Assembly (NCBI GenBank): GCA_002689445.1
Contig: NZGC01000077.1
Span: 23,297-87,296 of the forward strand
DNA length: 64,000 nucleotides
Reading direction: 5' to 3'
From: Gammaproteobacteria bacterium
Lineage (GTDB): Bacteria; Pseudomonadota; Gammaproteobacteria; Pseudomonadales; Azotimanducaceae
Part shown: piece after piece, positions 34,769 through 46,440 of the stretch
Layout of the letters: every line of letters begins with the position of its first letter
Position numbering within the stretch: position 1 is the first letter of the stretch
Notes under the pieces: model-generated
The model's database searches: none
Seen by the model: the letters and a program-made list of their open reading frames with translations, nothing else
What the model was told of the DNA's origin: nothing
Program-made: the position numbers and the translations under genes

Positions 34769-35758
34769 TTATTGATCGAGCGCCTGATGTCGCCCAGCGA
34801 TATAAGACCGAATAAATCCTTTCACATCCGCTGCTGATCGCACGGGGATCTCCTCCATGGGGGCGTGTCCAACGCCTTCGTACACAATGACTTCGCTGGC
34901 TGGCAACGCTGCATCGAAACGCCATGCGTAAGCCGCGGGTATCACCGAGTCTTGCTCACCCCATAGAATGAGAGCCGGCATTTTCAGCGACTCAAGTCCT
35001 GGCGATTCAGACCGTTGCCAGGGCTTGTCAAAGCGGCCCAAAATCGCGGCCCGTGTACCTTCTCTCAACGCTAGCTCGTAATAACGCGTGATCAACGCAT
35101 CCGTCACCACCGGAGAATCATTGTAAGCGGCTTTCGCCCCTTGAACGGCCAGAACATAAGGGTCGATTCGAGCAGCAATCGCTCGAAACCAAGGTTGTCT
35201 GAGCAAACTGAAAACCATCGGGGCCGAGCCGCCTCGATCCGAATCGCGATCTTCGTCAAACCATGTTGAAGGCCCGCTGGCGCTGACTAAAACGAGTCCC
35301 AGGACGCGGTCCAAATTTTTCGCCGCATATCGCCAGGCGACCCCTCCGCCCATTGAACTACCGCCCAACACAAATTGATCCAAAGCCAGATGATCAACCA
35401 CCGCCTGCAACGTTCGCTCCTGGGCTGCTGCGGAGTAATCGCCACTGGGTACCGCGCCGGTTAATCCATGCGCTGGAAGATCCAGAGTAATCAAGCGGTA
35501 GTCTTCACCCAACTGCTGCACCCAAGGTTCCCAGGTATGCAGCGAAGCCATGCTCCCGTGAATCAGCACCAGAGGCAGTCCCTCTCTGGCGCCCTCATCT
35601 CGAAAATGGATGCGAGCCCCATCGGGTAGTATCAGAAATTCAGAGGCAGCATTGGCATACTTCGCGTCCACCACTTCACGCGGCAAGTCACCCTGATAAA
35701 CACAAGCTGACAGCAAGACAATCAAGCTTGCTAGGAGTAACCAGACTATTTTTTTCAT
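34769..35758 (-). CDS. Alpha/beta hydrolase lipoprotein
   Basis: This 329-residue alpha/beta hydrolase has a lipoprotein signal (hydrophobic WLLLASLIVLLSAC with Cys19). The fold motifs are HGSMASL (oxyanion turn), the nucleophile GGSSMGGG (Ser135), Asp270 in WGEQDSVIP and His298 in GVGHAP. The triad is complete, so it is an active esterase, lipase or C-C hydrolase outside the cytoplasm. The start is ATG 35758. The stop lies downstream of nothing related; the GH16 gene begins about 215 bases further on in the same direction and has its own leader. Substrate unknown; attachment to the membrane suggests work on incoming esters. Confidence 0.9.
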   Translation of the reverse strand: MKKIVWLLLASLIVLLSACVYQGDLPREVVDAKYANAASEFLILPDGARIHFRDEGAREGLPLVLIHGSMASLHTWEPWVQQLGEDYRLITLDLPAHGLTGAVPSGDYSAAAQERTLQAVVDHLALDQFVLGGSSMGGGVAWRYAAKNLDRVLGLVLVSASGPSTWFDEDRDSDRGGSAPMVFSLLRQPWFRAIAARIDPYVLAVQGAKAAYNDSPVVTDALITRYYELALREGTRAAILGRFDKPWQRSESPGLESLKMPALILWGEQDSVIPAAYAWRFDAALPASEVIVYEGVGHAPMEEIPVRSAADVKGFIRSYIAGRHQALDQ

Positions 35759-36128
35759 ACGGTCCTCAATTCATTCTCAAAGGCGATTCCCGTCTAGCTG
35801 CCCCGCGATCAACCATCAACCTCCCTCGGAGATTCGTTGAGCCCAGACGGTTCCGATCCCTGATCGCGCTACCCGGTTCGATCATGAGACCCGATAGCGG
35901 GTTCCCTTGGCATTTCCCTCTTCCTACGACTGTTCACTCTGTCTAGCACGCAGAATCCTTTCTGGTTTTCTTCCTAGGTTTTCCTTCCAAAGTCCGTGTT
36001 TGAGGTTTCGCTTTGGGATGACTCACTTCAGATGCCCAAGGTCCCCCCCTTGAGGATTGCCTCTTTTCTTTCTACGAGCAGCCTCGGGTTTTAGGCCGAC
36101 CCTAGGTCAGTCTTAGCGCCAGCGCCAT
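35759..36128. other. 370-base gap upstream of the alpha/beta hydrolase gene
   Basis: No gene is visible. The stretch lies between the end of the acyl-CoA dehydrogenase gene and the start of the hydrolase gene, both minus-strand, and should hold the hydrolase promoter. It contains pyrimidine-rich stretches on the plus strand (around 35925-35990 and 36057-36080) and no clear terminator. Confidence 0.55.
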
Positions 36129-37331
36129 TTATTGCGCAAATCGCTTTATTACCTGCTTGCCCAAGGCCATCATGTGCACCTGATCAGGACCATCCGCTTG
36201 CCTGCACCACCGGGCATAGTTGAAAGCCTCAGCCATGGGGTAGTCGGCAGTTAAACCACCAGCGCCGTGCAATTGCATACACCGATCGATCACTGTCTGC
36301 GCCATCAAGGGTACGGTGATCTTTGCTGCGGCTATAAAATCTCTGGCATCTTTGGCACCCAATTCGTCTACCCGCCGCGCCGTTTTAAGGGTCAACAATC
36401 GTGCCTGCTCAATTTCGCTAAAGGATTTTGCAAGATCTTCCAAGACCGACTGATGATCAGCCAGCTTTCTACCGAAGGTTTCTCGCTCGGTCGCGCGCTG
36501 ACACGCTAGCTCGAGCGCGCGCTGGGCGCAGCCAATTAAACGCATACAGTGATGGATTCGTCCTGGGCCCAACCGACCCTGAGAGATCTCAAATCCTCGA
36601 CCCTCGCCAAGCAACATGTTTTCCTTAGGCACCCGCACATTCTCGAACACCAACTCCGCATGCCCAAGGGGCGCATCATCATAGCCCAAGGTGGTTAGCG
36701 GCCTGATCACCGTCAGCCCAGGCGTGTCTTTGGGGACTAAAATTTGGCTTTGCTGCAGATGCCTATTGGGATTATCAGGATCTGACTTACCCATCACGAT
36801 CAAGATTTTAGTGCGCTCATAAGGCGCATTCGTAATAAACCACTTGCGACCGTTGATAACGTAGTCCTCACCATCGCGCTCGATCCGAGTCCTAACGTTC
36901 GTGGCATCGCTTGAGGCAATGTCTGGCTCGGTCATGGCATAAGATGACCGGATTTCACCCTCCAGCAACGGCGTTAACCACTGTGTTTTTTGAGCTTCTG
37001 TGCCATATTTTAGGAACACTTCCATGTTGCCCGTGTCGGGCGCATTACAATTAAACACTTCCGGGGACCACAAAACTCGACCCATCATTTCTGCCAGCGG
37101 TGCATATTGCTCGTTGGTCAGACCCCCATGATCTGCCGGCATCCAGAGGTTCCATAACCCCTGCGACTTGGCCAGCGTCTTTAAGTCTTCCATCAACGGA
37201 ACGGTTGAAAATCGATCACTCAGACCATTCAACTGGGCGTGATACGCCGCTTCATTGGGGTAGATGTGCTCGTCCATAAATCGGGACAATTGATGGCCTA
37301 AATCAGCGACGGACTGCTCGGAAATACTCAT
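36129..37331 (-). CDS. Acyl-CoA dehydrogenase
   Basis: This 400-residue FAD enzyme introduces the alpha-beta double bond into an acyl-CoA. Seen are the FAD/substrate loop YAMTEPDIASSDATN near 132-146, the middle-domain WFITNA, and the C-terminal QLHGAGGLTADYPMAE and RWCRQADGPDQVH. The last segment is typical of the ACAD10/11-like subgroup, where an Asp replaces the Glu base of the short-chain enzymes. GAGGTG lies before ATG 37331; a GTG two codons upstream is less likely. It stands alone. Electrons would go to ETF, not encoded here. Confidence 0.93.
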   Translation of the reverse strand: MSISEQSVADLGHQLSRFMDEHIYPNEAAYHAQLNGLSDRFSTVPLMEDLKTLAKSQGLWNLWMPADHGGLTNEQYAPLAEMMGRVLWSPEVFNCNAPDTGNMEVFLKYGTEAQKTQWLTPLLEGEIRSSYAMTEPDIASSDATNVRTRIERDGEDYVINGRKWFITNAPYERTKILIVMGKSDPDNPNRHLQQSQILVPKDTPGLTVIRPLTTLGYDDAPLGHAELVFENVRVPKENMLLGEGRGFEISQGRLGPGRIHHCMRLIGCAQRALELACQRATERETFGRKLADHQSVLEDLAKSFSEIEQARLLTLKTARRVDELGAKDARDFIAAAKITVPLMAQTVIDRCMQLHGAGGLTADYPMAEAFNYARWCRQADGPDQVHMMALGKQVIKRFAQ

Positions 37332-37553
37332 GCTCACCTCGATATCTACTTGCCTATCAGGCTAGGATAGGCGAGCGTATCATAGGACAAGGGCAAATTA
37401 CGAAAACCAGCAGACTGATCTCTATGTACTGATGTACTCGCCCGCTTTTTAGGCTTGAAGTATTGGCCCCCCAGGCACCCTCGCGAGATCAGGTTAAGCC
37501 CAGGCTCTTAGCGAACAATCTGGCAAAGAGCGCCAACACATTGAGGTGATGAC

Positions 37554-38339
37554 ATGAATTGCTACTCAAACAAAACCAATGTATCCAGCACATTTGATTC
37601 CAGGTGCAACCACCTTAATTCGAATAACACAGCCCCAGCTCCTTACCGAACGAGCCGATTTAGACGTGCCCTCGCCATTGCTTTGCTTGTATGGCTACCT
37701 CAGATCCTTCTGGCAGATACCCTGCTACCCGCAGAAATTCAAAAAGATCAATGGTTGCTGGCTTTTGTCGACGTTGAGACCACCGGATTGCGACCCGGCT
37801 TTCACGAAATGATCGACATTGGCATGATCATTACCGAACTTGATGGTACTCCCGTCGACCGCCTGTTCCTCCGAATCATGCCTGAACATCCTGAGCGGAC
37901 GGAACCCGGCGCTGCGGCCGTCAATGGTTTCTCGGTGGAGCTGTGGCAAGAAAGGGGATTTATTTCAGAGCGGCAAGCAGTCGCGAAGCTCATCGAGTTT
38001 ACCGCTCGAGTCTCGGAGCAAAGGTCGCTACTCATGGTTGGCTTCAATGCGTGGTTTGATATCTCATTTATTGATCACCTTTTTCGGGGTGAGGGTCAAA
38101 GCTGGCGACAACTATTCCACTATTTCGTGCTTGACCTACCTTCGATGGCTTGGGGTCAGGGACATCGGGACCTCAGCGGTAACCGATTGGCAGAGCGTCT
38201 CAGCATTCAGGCAGAAACAGATAATCCACTGGAACACACTGGGCTAACGGGGGCTCGTTACAATTTAAGCCTGTACCAAGCCCTGGTGAAATCAAATCCG
38301 GAGCTACAAAAGAATCCCACCCGGCTATCCAGGCCATAA
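37554..38339 (+). CDS. Exported DEDD exonuclease-like protein lacking the last Asp
   Basis: This 261-residue protein has an RNase T/DnaQ-like domain. ExoI is FVDVETTG (Asp73, Glu75), ExoII is GFNAWFD (Asp169), and ExoIII should be H-x4-D. His228 is present (EHTGLTGARYN) but the Asp position holds Gly233, so one of four metal ligands is lost. The domain follows a hydrophobic segment (ALAIALLVWLPQILLA, 39-54), which reads as a signal peptide or membrane anchor after a 35-residue hydrophilic lead. Proofreading and RNase T proteins are cytoplasmic, so the leader is unusual. ATG 37554 follows GAGGTGATG. The role is unknown; it may be a pseudoenzyme or bind nucleic acid outside the cytoplasm. Confidence 0.8.
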   Translation: MNCYSNKTNVSSTFDSRCNHLNSNNTAPAPYRTSRFRRALAIALLVWLPQILLADTLLPAEIQKDQWLLAFVDVETTGLRPGFHEMIDIGMIITELDGTPVDRLFLRIMPEHPERTEPGAAAVNGFSVELWQERGFISERQAVAKLIEFTARVSEQRSLLMVGFNAWFDISFIDHLFRGEGQSWRQLFHYFVLDLPSMAWGQGHRDLSGNRLAERLSIQAETDNPLEHTGLTGARYNLSLYQALVKSNPELQKNPTRLSRP

Positions 38340-38471
38340 GCCAAGACCGGTTTTGGGCGGCGAAGCCCTAATTTTTTCAAAACCCGCGTCAATTGCATCA
38401 AAACCCATTTCATCGCTAGACTCATGGATACAGGGAGATAGACCGTTGTACACAGCTCAAGGATCAATGTC

Positions 38472-39797
38472 ATGACAGAAGAAACCCAGCAGGATTGGAA
38501 ACTCGAGCCAACATCAAATGCCGAAACACGAGCACGATGGAAAATCGAGGCCTCAACACAACCCGAGGATCTTCCGCTATCTGAGCTGGATCCAGGCAAC
38601 GGCGATTGGTTTGAGCAAAACAAAGAGTTGGCTGTATTTGAGCGTCTCCGCAAAGAAGCGCCTGTGCACCTGACCGAGCAAAGTCAATATGGACGCTACT
38701 GGTCAATTACAGAATTTAAAGACGTTAAATACGTTGATACCCACCAACATCTTTTTTCATCCGATATTATGAATGGCGGTATTCGCCTCGGCGGCCAACC
38801 GCTCAATGAACCGCCGCCGGATTTATTTCATTTACCCATGTTTATCATGCAAGACCAACCCGTACATGATGTGCAGCGGAAAGCCGTTGCACCGATGTTC
38901 ACACCCGCCCGCCTGGCGGCGATGGAGGGACTGATTCGACAGCGTGCGTCGGCCATTTTAGATGGGCTTCCCCGGGGTGAGACCTTTAACTGGGTACGGG
39001 AAGTTTCTGTTGAGCTAACCGGCCAAATGTTGGCAACACTTTTTGACGTGCCTCAAGAGGATCGCCACAAATTGATTCACTGGTCAGATACCGTGGAAAG
39101 AATCGGTGACCCAGACTATTTTGAAACGCCGGCCGAAGGTTTTGCTGAAATCTGGAAATGTTTTGAATACTTCAATGAGATTTGGCAACAACGACAAGCA
39201 TCGACCACCCCAGGCGAGGACCTCATCTCTTTTCTTGCCCATGGCGATGCCACGAAGAACATGGCACCCAACGAATTCCTGGGCAATGTTTTGCTATTGA
39301 TTGTTGGCGGCAACGACACCACCCGTAATTCTATCAGCGCTGGCGTACAGGCGTTAAACCAGTTCCCCGAAGAATACGACAAGCTGCGTCGAAATCTAGA
39401 TTTGATCCCCAATATGGTGTCTGAAATTGTTCGATGGCAAAGCCCTGTCGCCCACATGTGTCGAACCGCAATGGAAGATGTCGAAATCGGCGGGCATCAA
39501 ATCCGAAAGCTAGATAAGTTAGCTATTTGGTATTTGTCTGGTAATCGGGATGAAGGTCATTTTGCTGACCCCAACCGACTGATCATTGATCGACCGAATG
39601 TGCGTCAGCACTTATCTTTTGGCTATGGTATTCATCGTTGCTTGGGTAATCGGCTTGCAGAAATGCAACTACGCGTGCTATGGGAAGAGATCATGGCCCG
39701 CTTCAGTCAAGTCGAAGTGGTCGGTGACGCCCAATATCTCAATTCCAGCTTTATCCGTGGCATTACGGATCTACCGGTACGGGTGCACGATCGATAA
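38472..39797 (+). CDS. CYP153-like cytochrome P450
   Basis: This 441-residue soluble P450 resembles CYP153 alkane/fatty-acid terminal hydroxylases. Points in favour are PLSELDPGN near the N-terminus, QYGRYWSITEFKDV, the MQDQPVHDVQRK substrate-side segment, DGLPRGETF, the I-helix GGNDTTRNS (with Asp-Thr) and the heme loop FGYGIHRCLG (Cys390) followed by NRLAEMQLR. Such enzymes act at chain ends and need a ferredoxin and reductase, absent nearby. ATG 38472 follows AAGGA. An SnoaL-like gene lies convergent just downstream. The related CYP108/111 terpene hydroxylases are an alternative. Confidence 0.88.
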   Translation: MTEETQQDWKLEPTSNAETRARWKIEASTQPEDLPLSELDPGNGDWFEQNKELAVFERLRKEAPVHLTEQSQYGRYWSITEFKDVKYVDTHQHLFSSDIMNGGIRLGGQPLNEPPPDLFHLPMFIMQDQPVHDVQRKAVAPMFTPARLAAMEGLIRQRASAILDGLPRGETFNWVREVSVELTGQMLATLFDVPQEDRHKLIHWSDTVERIGDPDYFETPAEGFAEIWKCFEYFNEIWQQRQASTTPGEDLISFLAHGDATKNMAPNEFLGNVLLLIVGGNDTTRNSISAGVQALNQFPEEYDKLRRNLDLIPNMVSEIVRWQSPVAHMCRTAMEDVEIGGHQIRKLDKLAIWYLSGNRDEGHFADPNRLIIDRPNVRQHLSFGYGIHRCLGNRLAEMQLRVLWEEIMARFSQVEVVGDAQYLNSSFIRGITDLPVRVHDR

Positions 39798-39853
39798 TTA
39801 AAGACTCGGCAGCAGCGGCTGACGAACAGTGCTCGGCGTGAACCTCTTTGGTG

Positions 39854-40294
39854 CTATAGAGCGATGCCGTTGAGATCAACTTCGGCATTACGCTTATCCC
39901 GACGCCGGCTCGTCACAACTCGGTGATAGGTACGCCAACCGCTATCCGTTTTAACCAGTTTGTCGTAGTAGCTAGCGGTCGACGTTAAGCCCTTACCGAT
40001 TAATGCGACAATACGAAAACGCAACTCAACACCACGCTCATCGGATTCAGCATAAATGTTGGTCATCATGTGGGTACGAGGATGGGCGGCCTCCGACTCC
40101 ATAAAGACCTTAATATCGTCGATACCATTGCACACTCGAGAACCCACCCCGGTTAAATCAAACACAGCATCCTGTGTAAATACGGTATCGAGTTTCGCCC
40201 AATCTCGATCATCGATTGCATCCCCATACCGACCCGGTAGTTCGTGAATCTCAACCCGATCAGCAGTTGTCAAAGTATTGGGTGACTGGTTCAT
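39854..40294 (-). CDS. SnoaL-like (nuclear transport factor 2 fold) protein
   Basis: This 146-residue protein of the SnoaL_4/NTF2-like kind begins with IHELPGRYGDAIDDRDWAKLDTVF, the hallmark first helix with RDW, followed by TQDAVFDLTG. The central strands (RTHMMTNIYAES, GVELRFRIVAL) and the late SGWRTYHRVV complete the cone fold. No signal peptide is seen, unlike the other SnoaL-like protein at 3146. Such proteins are often found in catabolic clusters of steroids, terpenoids and aromatic compounds as dehydratases or isomerases. It is convergent with the CYP153-like gene. ATG 40294. Confidence 0.85.
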   Translation of the reverse strand: MNQSPNTLTTADRVEIHELPGRYGDAIDDRDWAKLDTVFTQDAVFDLTGVGSRVCNGIDDIKVFMESEAAHPRTHMMTNIYAESDERGVELRFRIVALIGKGLTSTASYYDKLVKTDSGWRTYHRVVTSRRRDKRNAEVDLNGIAL

Positions 40295-40837
40295 ATCGCG
40301 CTCGCTCGGCAGTGTTCAAACAGGGTCTTTCCGCGTGTGAATTTATCGACAGGCATTACCCAATATACCGTCAATTGCACGGTAAGTAGTGAAAAGTCTC
40401 GCGGTATTTTCGCGGGCCTATTCACTAATGAATGGAGATTATTTGATCAATACAGTCCCAGAAGACGTCTCAGGAGGCGAAATTGGCTGGGACCCCACTG
40501 ATGTAAACCCTGCCGTACCTGGCTGGTTTTTACGAAACGGTTTTTTCAGAACACCCTTCTATCATCATCCTGCTTTGGAATGGTGTTGGTGCCGCCATAG
40601 ACGGGGACCTCAGGATCTGACTGCAACCGCCGCCACTTTGACCGTAAAGTTCTGCTTAGATACCGTCGAGAAGTCAATACACCGTGGCTTCCGTTAAAAG
40701 CACGGTTAAAAGTACCCTCGATTTCACTGGAGGAGCTTGAATCCAAATGGCTATTACAACATCAGGAGAGAGATAAGAGACTTTAAAAACAGAGACTTTA
40801 AAAAAAAGAGACTTTCGACGACCTAGGAATTTAAAAT
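40295..40837. other. 543-base region between SnoaL-like gene and tRNA-Pro
   Basis: No gene with family support is seen. A plus-strand frame (40389-40697, GTG start, 102 codons) reads SLMNGDYLINTVPEDVSGGE and onwards; its composition is mixed and I do not call it. The interval contains the promoter of the SnoaL-like gene and, at its right end, three direct repeats listed separately. Confidence 0.5.
40776..40815. repeat. Three direct copies of AGAGACTTT next to tRNA-Pro
   Basis: AGAGACTTT occurs at 40776, 40791 and 40807, with A-rich spacers of 6 and 7 bases. Read from the tRNA side (minus strand) this gives two T-tracts, of eight and five bases, just downstream of tRNA-Pro, so the array may also take part in ending that transcript. 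No GC stem precedes the T-tracts. Confidence 0.55.
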
Positions 40838-40914
40838 TGGTCGGGACGGCAGGATTTGAACCTACGACCACCACACCCCCAGTGTGGTGCGCTACCAGAC
40901 TGCGCTACGCCCCG
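40838..40914 (-). tRNA. tRNA-Pro (GGG)
   Basis: This is a 77-base tRNA with acceptor arms CGGGGCG/CGTCCCG, a regular D-arm, the anticodon loop CTGGGGG giving anticodon GGG, a T-arm GTAGGTTCAAATCCTGC and an encoded CCA end. It lies downstream of the merR-like gene as in many gammaproteobacteria. Confidence 0.97.
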
Positions 40915-40999
40915 GACGGACGCAATTCTACCAGCATCGGTGACGCGAATCTAACCTAAAAAACCTGGGCTAACTCAGACGCCAGCTGAGAACAGCGTT

Positions 41000-41356
41000 C
41001 TATTGTTTGATCGCGCTCAGGACTTCCTCGAGTTCCGCAATCATTTGTTTGATTAACTGCTTTGCTTGAGTTTTATCTTGTTTTTGCGCATCGCCAGACA
41101 ACCGCTGACGGGCCCCGGTAATGGTGAAGCCCTGATCGTAAAGCAAAGCTCGAATTTGGCGAATCATCAGAACATCCTGACGCTGATAATAACGCCGGTT
41201 ACCTCGCCGCTTGACTGGAGAAAGCTGCGGGAACTCTTGTTCCCAGTAACGCAGCACATGCGGCTTAACCGCACAGAGAACGCTAACTTCACCAATGGTG
41301 AAATACCGTTTACCCGGAATGACTGGAAGATCAGAAGTCGCTGTCTGGTCCTGCAT
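41000..41356 (-). CDS. MerR-family transcriptional regulator
   Basis: This 118-residue protein has a MerR winged helix: [30 protein letters not shown] (about 18-47) and [19 protein letters not shown]. It is followed by a short helical tail ([15 protein letters not shown]), the probable dimer helix. No metal-binding cysteines are arranged as in MerR or CueR. This is the standard small MerR next to ihfA in Pseudomonas-like genomes; the target is not known. ATG 41356 lies inside the end of ihfA (26-base overlap), so translation is coupled to it. Confidence 0.92.
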   Translation of the reverse strand: MQDQTATSDLPVIPGKRYFTIGEVSVLCAVKPHVLRYWEQEFPQLSPVKRRGNRRYYQRQDVLMIRQIRALLYDQGFTITGARQRLSGDAQKQDKTQAKQLIKQMIAELEEVLSAIKQ

Positions 41357-41639
41357 AGGTCTCTACTCGCGCCTTTAGCTTTTGCCCCGGTTTAAACGTC
41401 ACTACCCGCCGGGCTGAAATGGGAATATCTTCCCCGGTTTTGGGGTTACGTCCGGGCCGAGAGCGCTTGTCGCGCAAGTCAAAATTACCAAACCCCGAGA
41501 TTTTCACCTGTTCGTTCGACTCAAGGGACAGACGAATCTCTTCGAAAAACGCTTCAACAATCTCTTTGGCTTCTCGCTTGTTAAGACCTAGCTCTTCGAA
41601 CAATTGCTCGGCCATTTCTGCTTTCGTTAAAGCACTCAT
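41331..41639 (-). CDS. ihfA: Integration host factor subunit alpha
   Basis: This 102-residue DNA-bending protein has the DNABII fold: [41 protein letters not shown] and the DNA-intercalating arm [12 protein letters not shown]. It works with IhfB, encoded at 53443. It follows pheT after five bases, the conserved order pheS-pheT-ihfA. ATG 41639. Confidence 0.98.
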   Translation of the reverse strand: MSALTKAEMAEQLFEELGLNKREAKEIVEAFFEEIRLSLESNEQVKISGFGNFDLRDKRSRPGRNPKTGEDIPISARRVVTFKPGQKLKARVETYAGPDSDF

Positions 41640-41644
41640 AGTCG

Positions 41645-45455
<3,811 letters not shown>

Positions 45456-45507
45456 TGGTTAATCCTCAGGATGATTTCCATCATCTTTAAGCTCGATGAA
45501 AGGGCAA

Positions 45508-45699
45508 TTAGTGACCCAGCATTCTACGAATGAGCGGCGCATCGCTTGGCGCAATGGCTTTCATACTTCGCAGGTGACGTTTCCGCTTCGTCGACTTTTT
45601 GGTCAGGATGTGGTTCCTGAAGGATTGACGGTGCTTATAGCCTTTCGCTGTTTTCTTAAAGCGCTTGGCAGCACCACTACTGGTTTTCAGTTTTGGCAT
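45508..45699 (-). CDS. rpmI: Ribosomal protein L35
   Basis: This 63-residue basic protein ([17 protein letters not shown] ... [10 protein letters not shown]) is L35. The start ATG 45699 is preceded by GGAG; an upstream in-frame start would add five residues not found in the family. It lies between infC and rplT, with 145 bases of leader after infC. That leader contains a short stem (CTAGTCC/GGGCTAG near 45750), where the L20-binding structure lies in E. coli. Confidence 0.97.
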   Translation of the reverse strand: MPKLKTSSGAAKRFKKTAKGYKHRQSFRNHILTKKSTKRKRHLRSMKAIAPSDAPLIRRMLGH

Positions 45700-45844
45700 G
45701 ATCGAACTCCGCATTGCTCATGTTAATGGTGCCTACTCACGTCTTTCCTAGCCCGATAAGGACTAGCTTCGCTAACGTAAGCGACTCTCCTAGGCTGCGC
45801 CGGGGGCGGTATTGCCCATCTCGGCATTCGCATTCGCGAACTTG

Positions 45845-46396
45845 TTAGGCTATTGCCTCACTGCTGCCTTTCTTCTTCGTGTTCGGTGCAATCACCATGG
45901 TCAGTTGCCGTCCTTCCATTTTTGGAAACATTTCAACTGATCCGATCTCTGCTAAATCTGCTTCAATTCGCTTGAGCAAATCCATGCCGAGTTCTTGGTG
46001 TGCCATTTCTCGACCACGAAAACGTAGTGTTACTTTGGCCTTGTCACCGTCTGTTAGGAAACGGGTCAGGTTGCGTAGTTTTACCTGATAGTCTCCCTCT
46101 TCCGTTCCTGGTCGGAACTTCATTTCTTTTACTTGCATGCGTCGCTGTTTTTTACGCGCCGCCGCTTTATCTTTCTTTGCCTCGAATATGTGTTTGCCGT
46201 AATCAAGAATCTTGCAAACGACCGGGTCTGCGTCAGGCGCAATTTCCACTAAATCCAACTTAGCTTCTTGTGCCGCTTTTAAGGCATCAGCAATTGAGAC
46301 AATACCGACTTGTTCCCCGGTAGCTCCGATCAGACGCACTGTTGTCGCTAGGATATCGTCGTTTATTCGAGTTTTTTTTGAACCGTCTTTTTTGAT
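45845..46396 (-). CDS. infC: Translation initiation factor IF-3, ATC start
   Basis: This 183-residue IF-3 has the N domain ([24 protein letters not shown]), the linker helix and the C domain with [15 protein letters not shown]. No ATG or GTG gives a full N-terminus. An ATC at 46396 does, seven bases after AGGAGG, giving [17 protein letters not shown]-3 genes are known for rare AUU/AUC/AUA starts, used for autoregulation because IF-3 itself rejects such codons. GTG 46339 would delete the first 19 residues, including the conserved INDDI segment. It follows thrS by 44 bases and leads rpmI-rplT. Confidence 0.95.
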   Translation of the reverse strand: MKKDGSKKTRINDDILATTVRLIGATGEQVGIVSIADALKAAQEAKLDLVEIAPDADPVVCKILDYGKHIFEAKKDKAAARKKQRRMQVKEMKFRPGTEEGDYQVKLRNLTRFLTDGDKAKVTLRFRGREMAHQELGMDLLKRIEADLAEIGSVEMFPKMEGRQLTMVIAPNTKKKGSSEAIA

Positions 46397-46440
46397 TCCA
46401 AAGCCTCCTTCAGGCCATAAGGCCGGGCATTATAGCAAAA

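Noticed and set aside
40389-40697. 102-codon plus-strand frame upstream of tRNA-Pro
   Set aside because: GTG start, no family motif and mixed composition; kept only as a note in the region entry.
40838-40914. Integration site for a mobile element at tRNA-Pro
   Set aside because: No integrase gene, no duplicated tRNA end and ordinary housekeeping genes on the other side.
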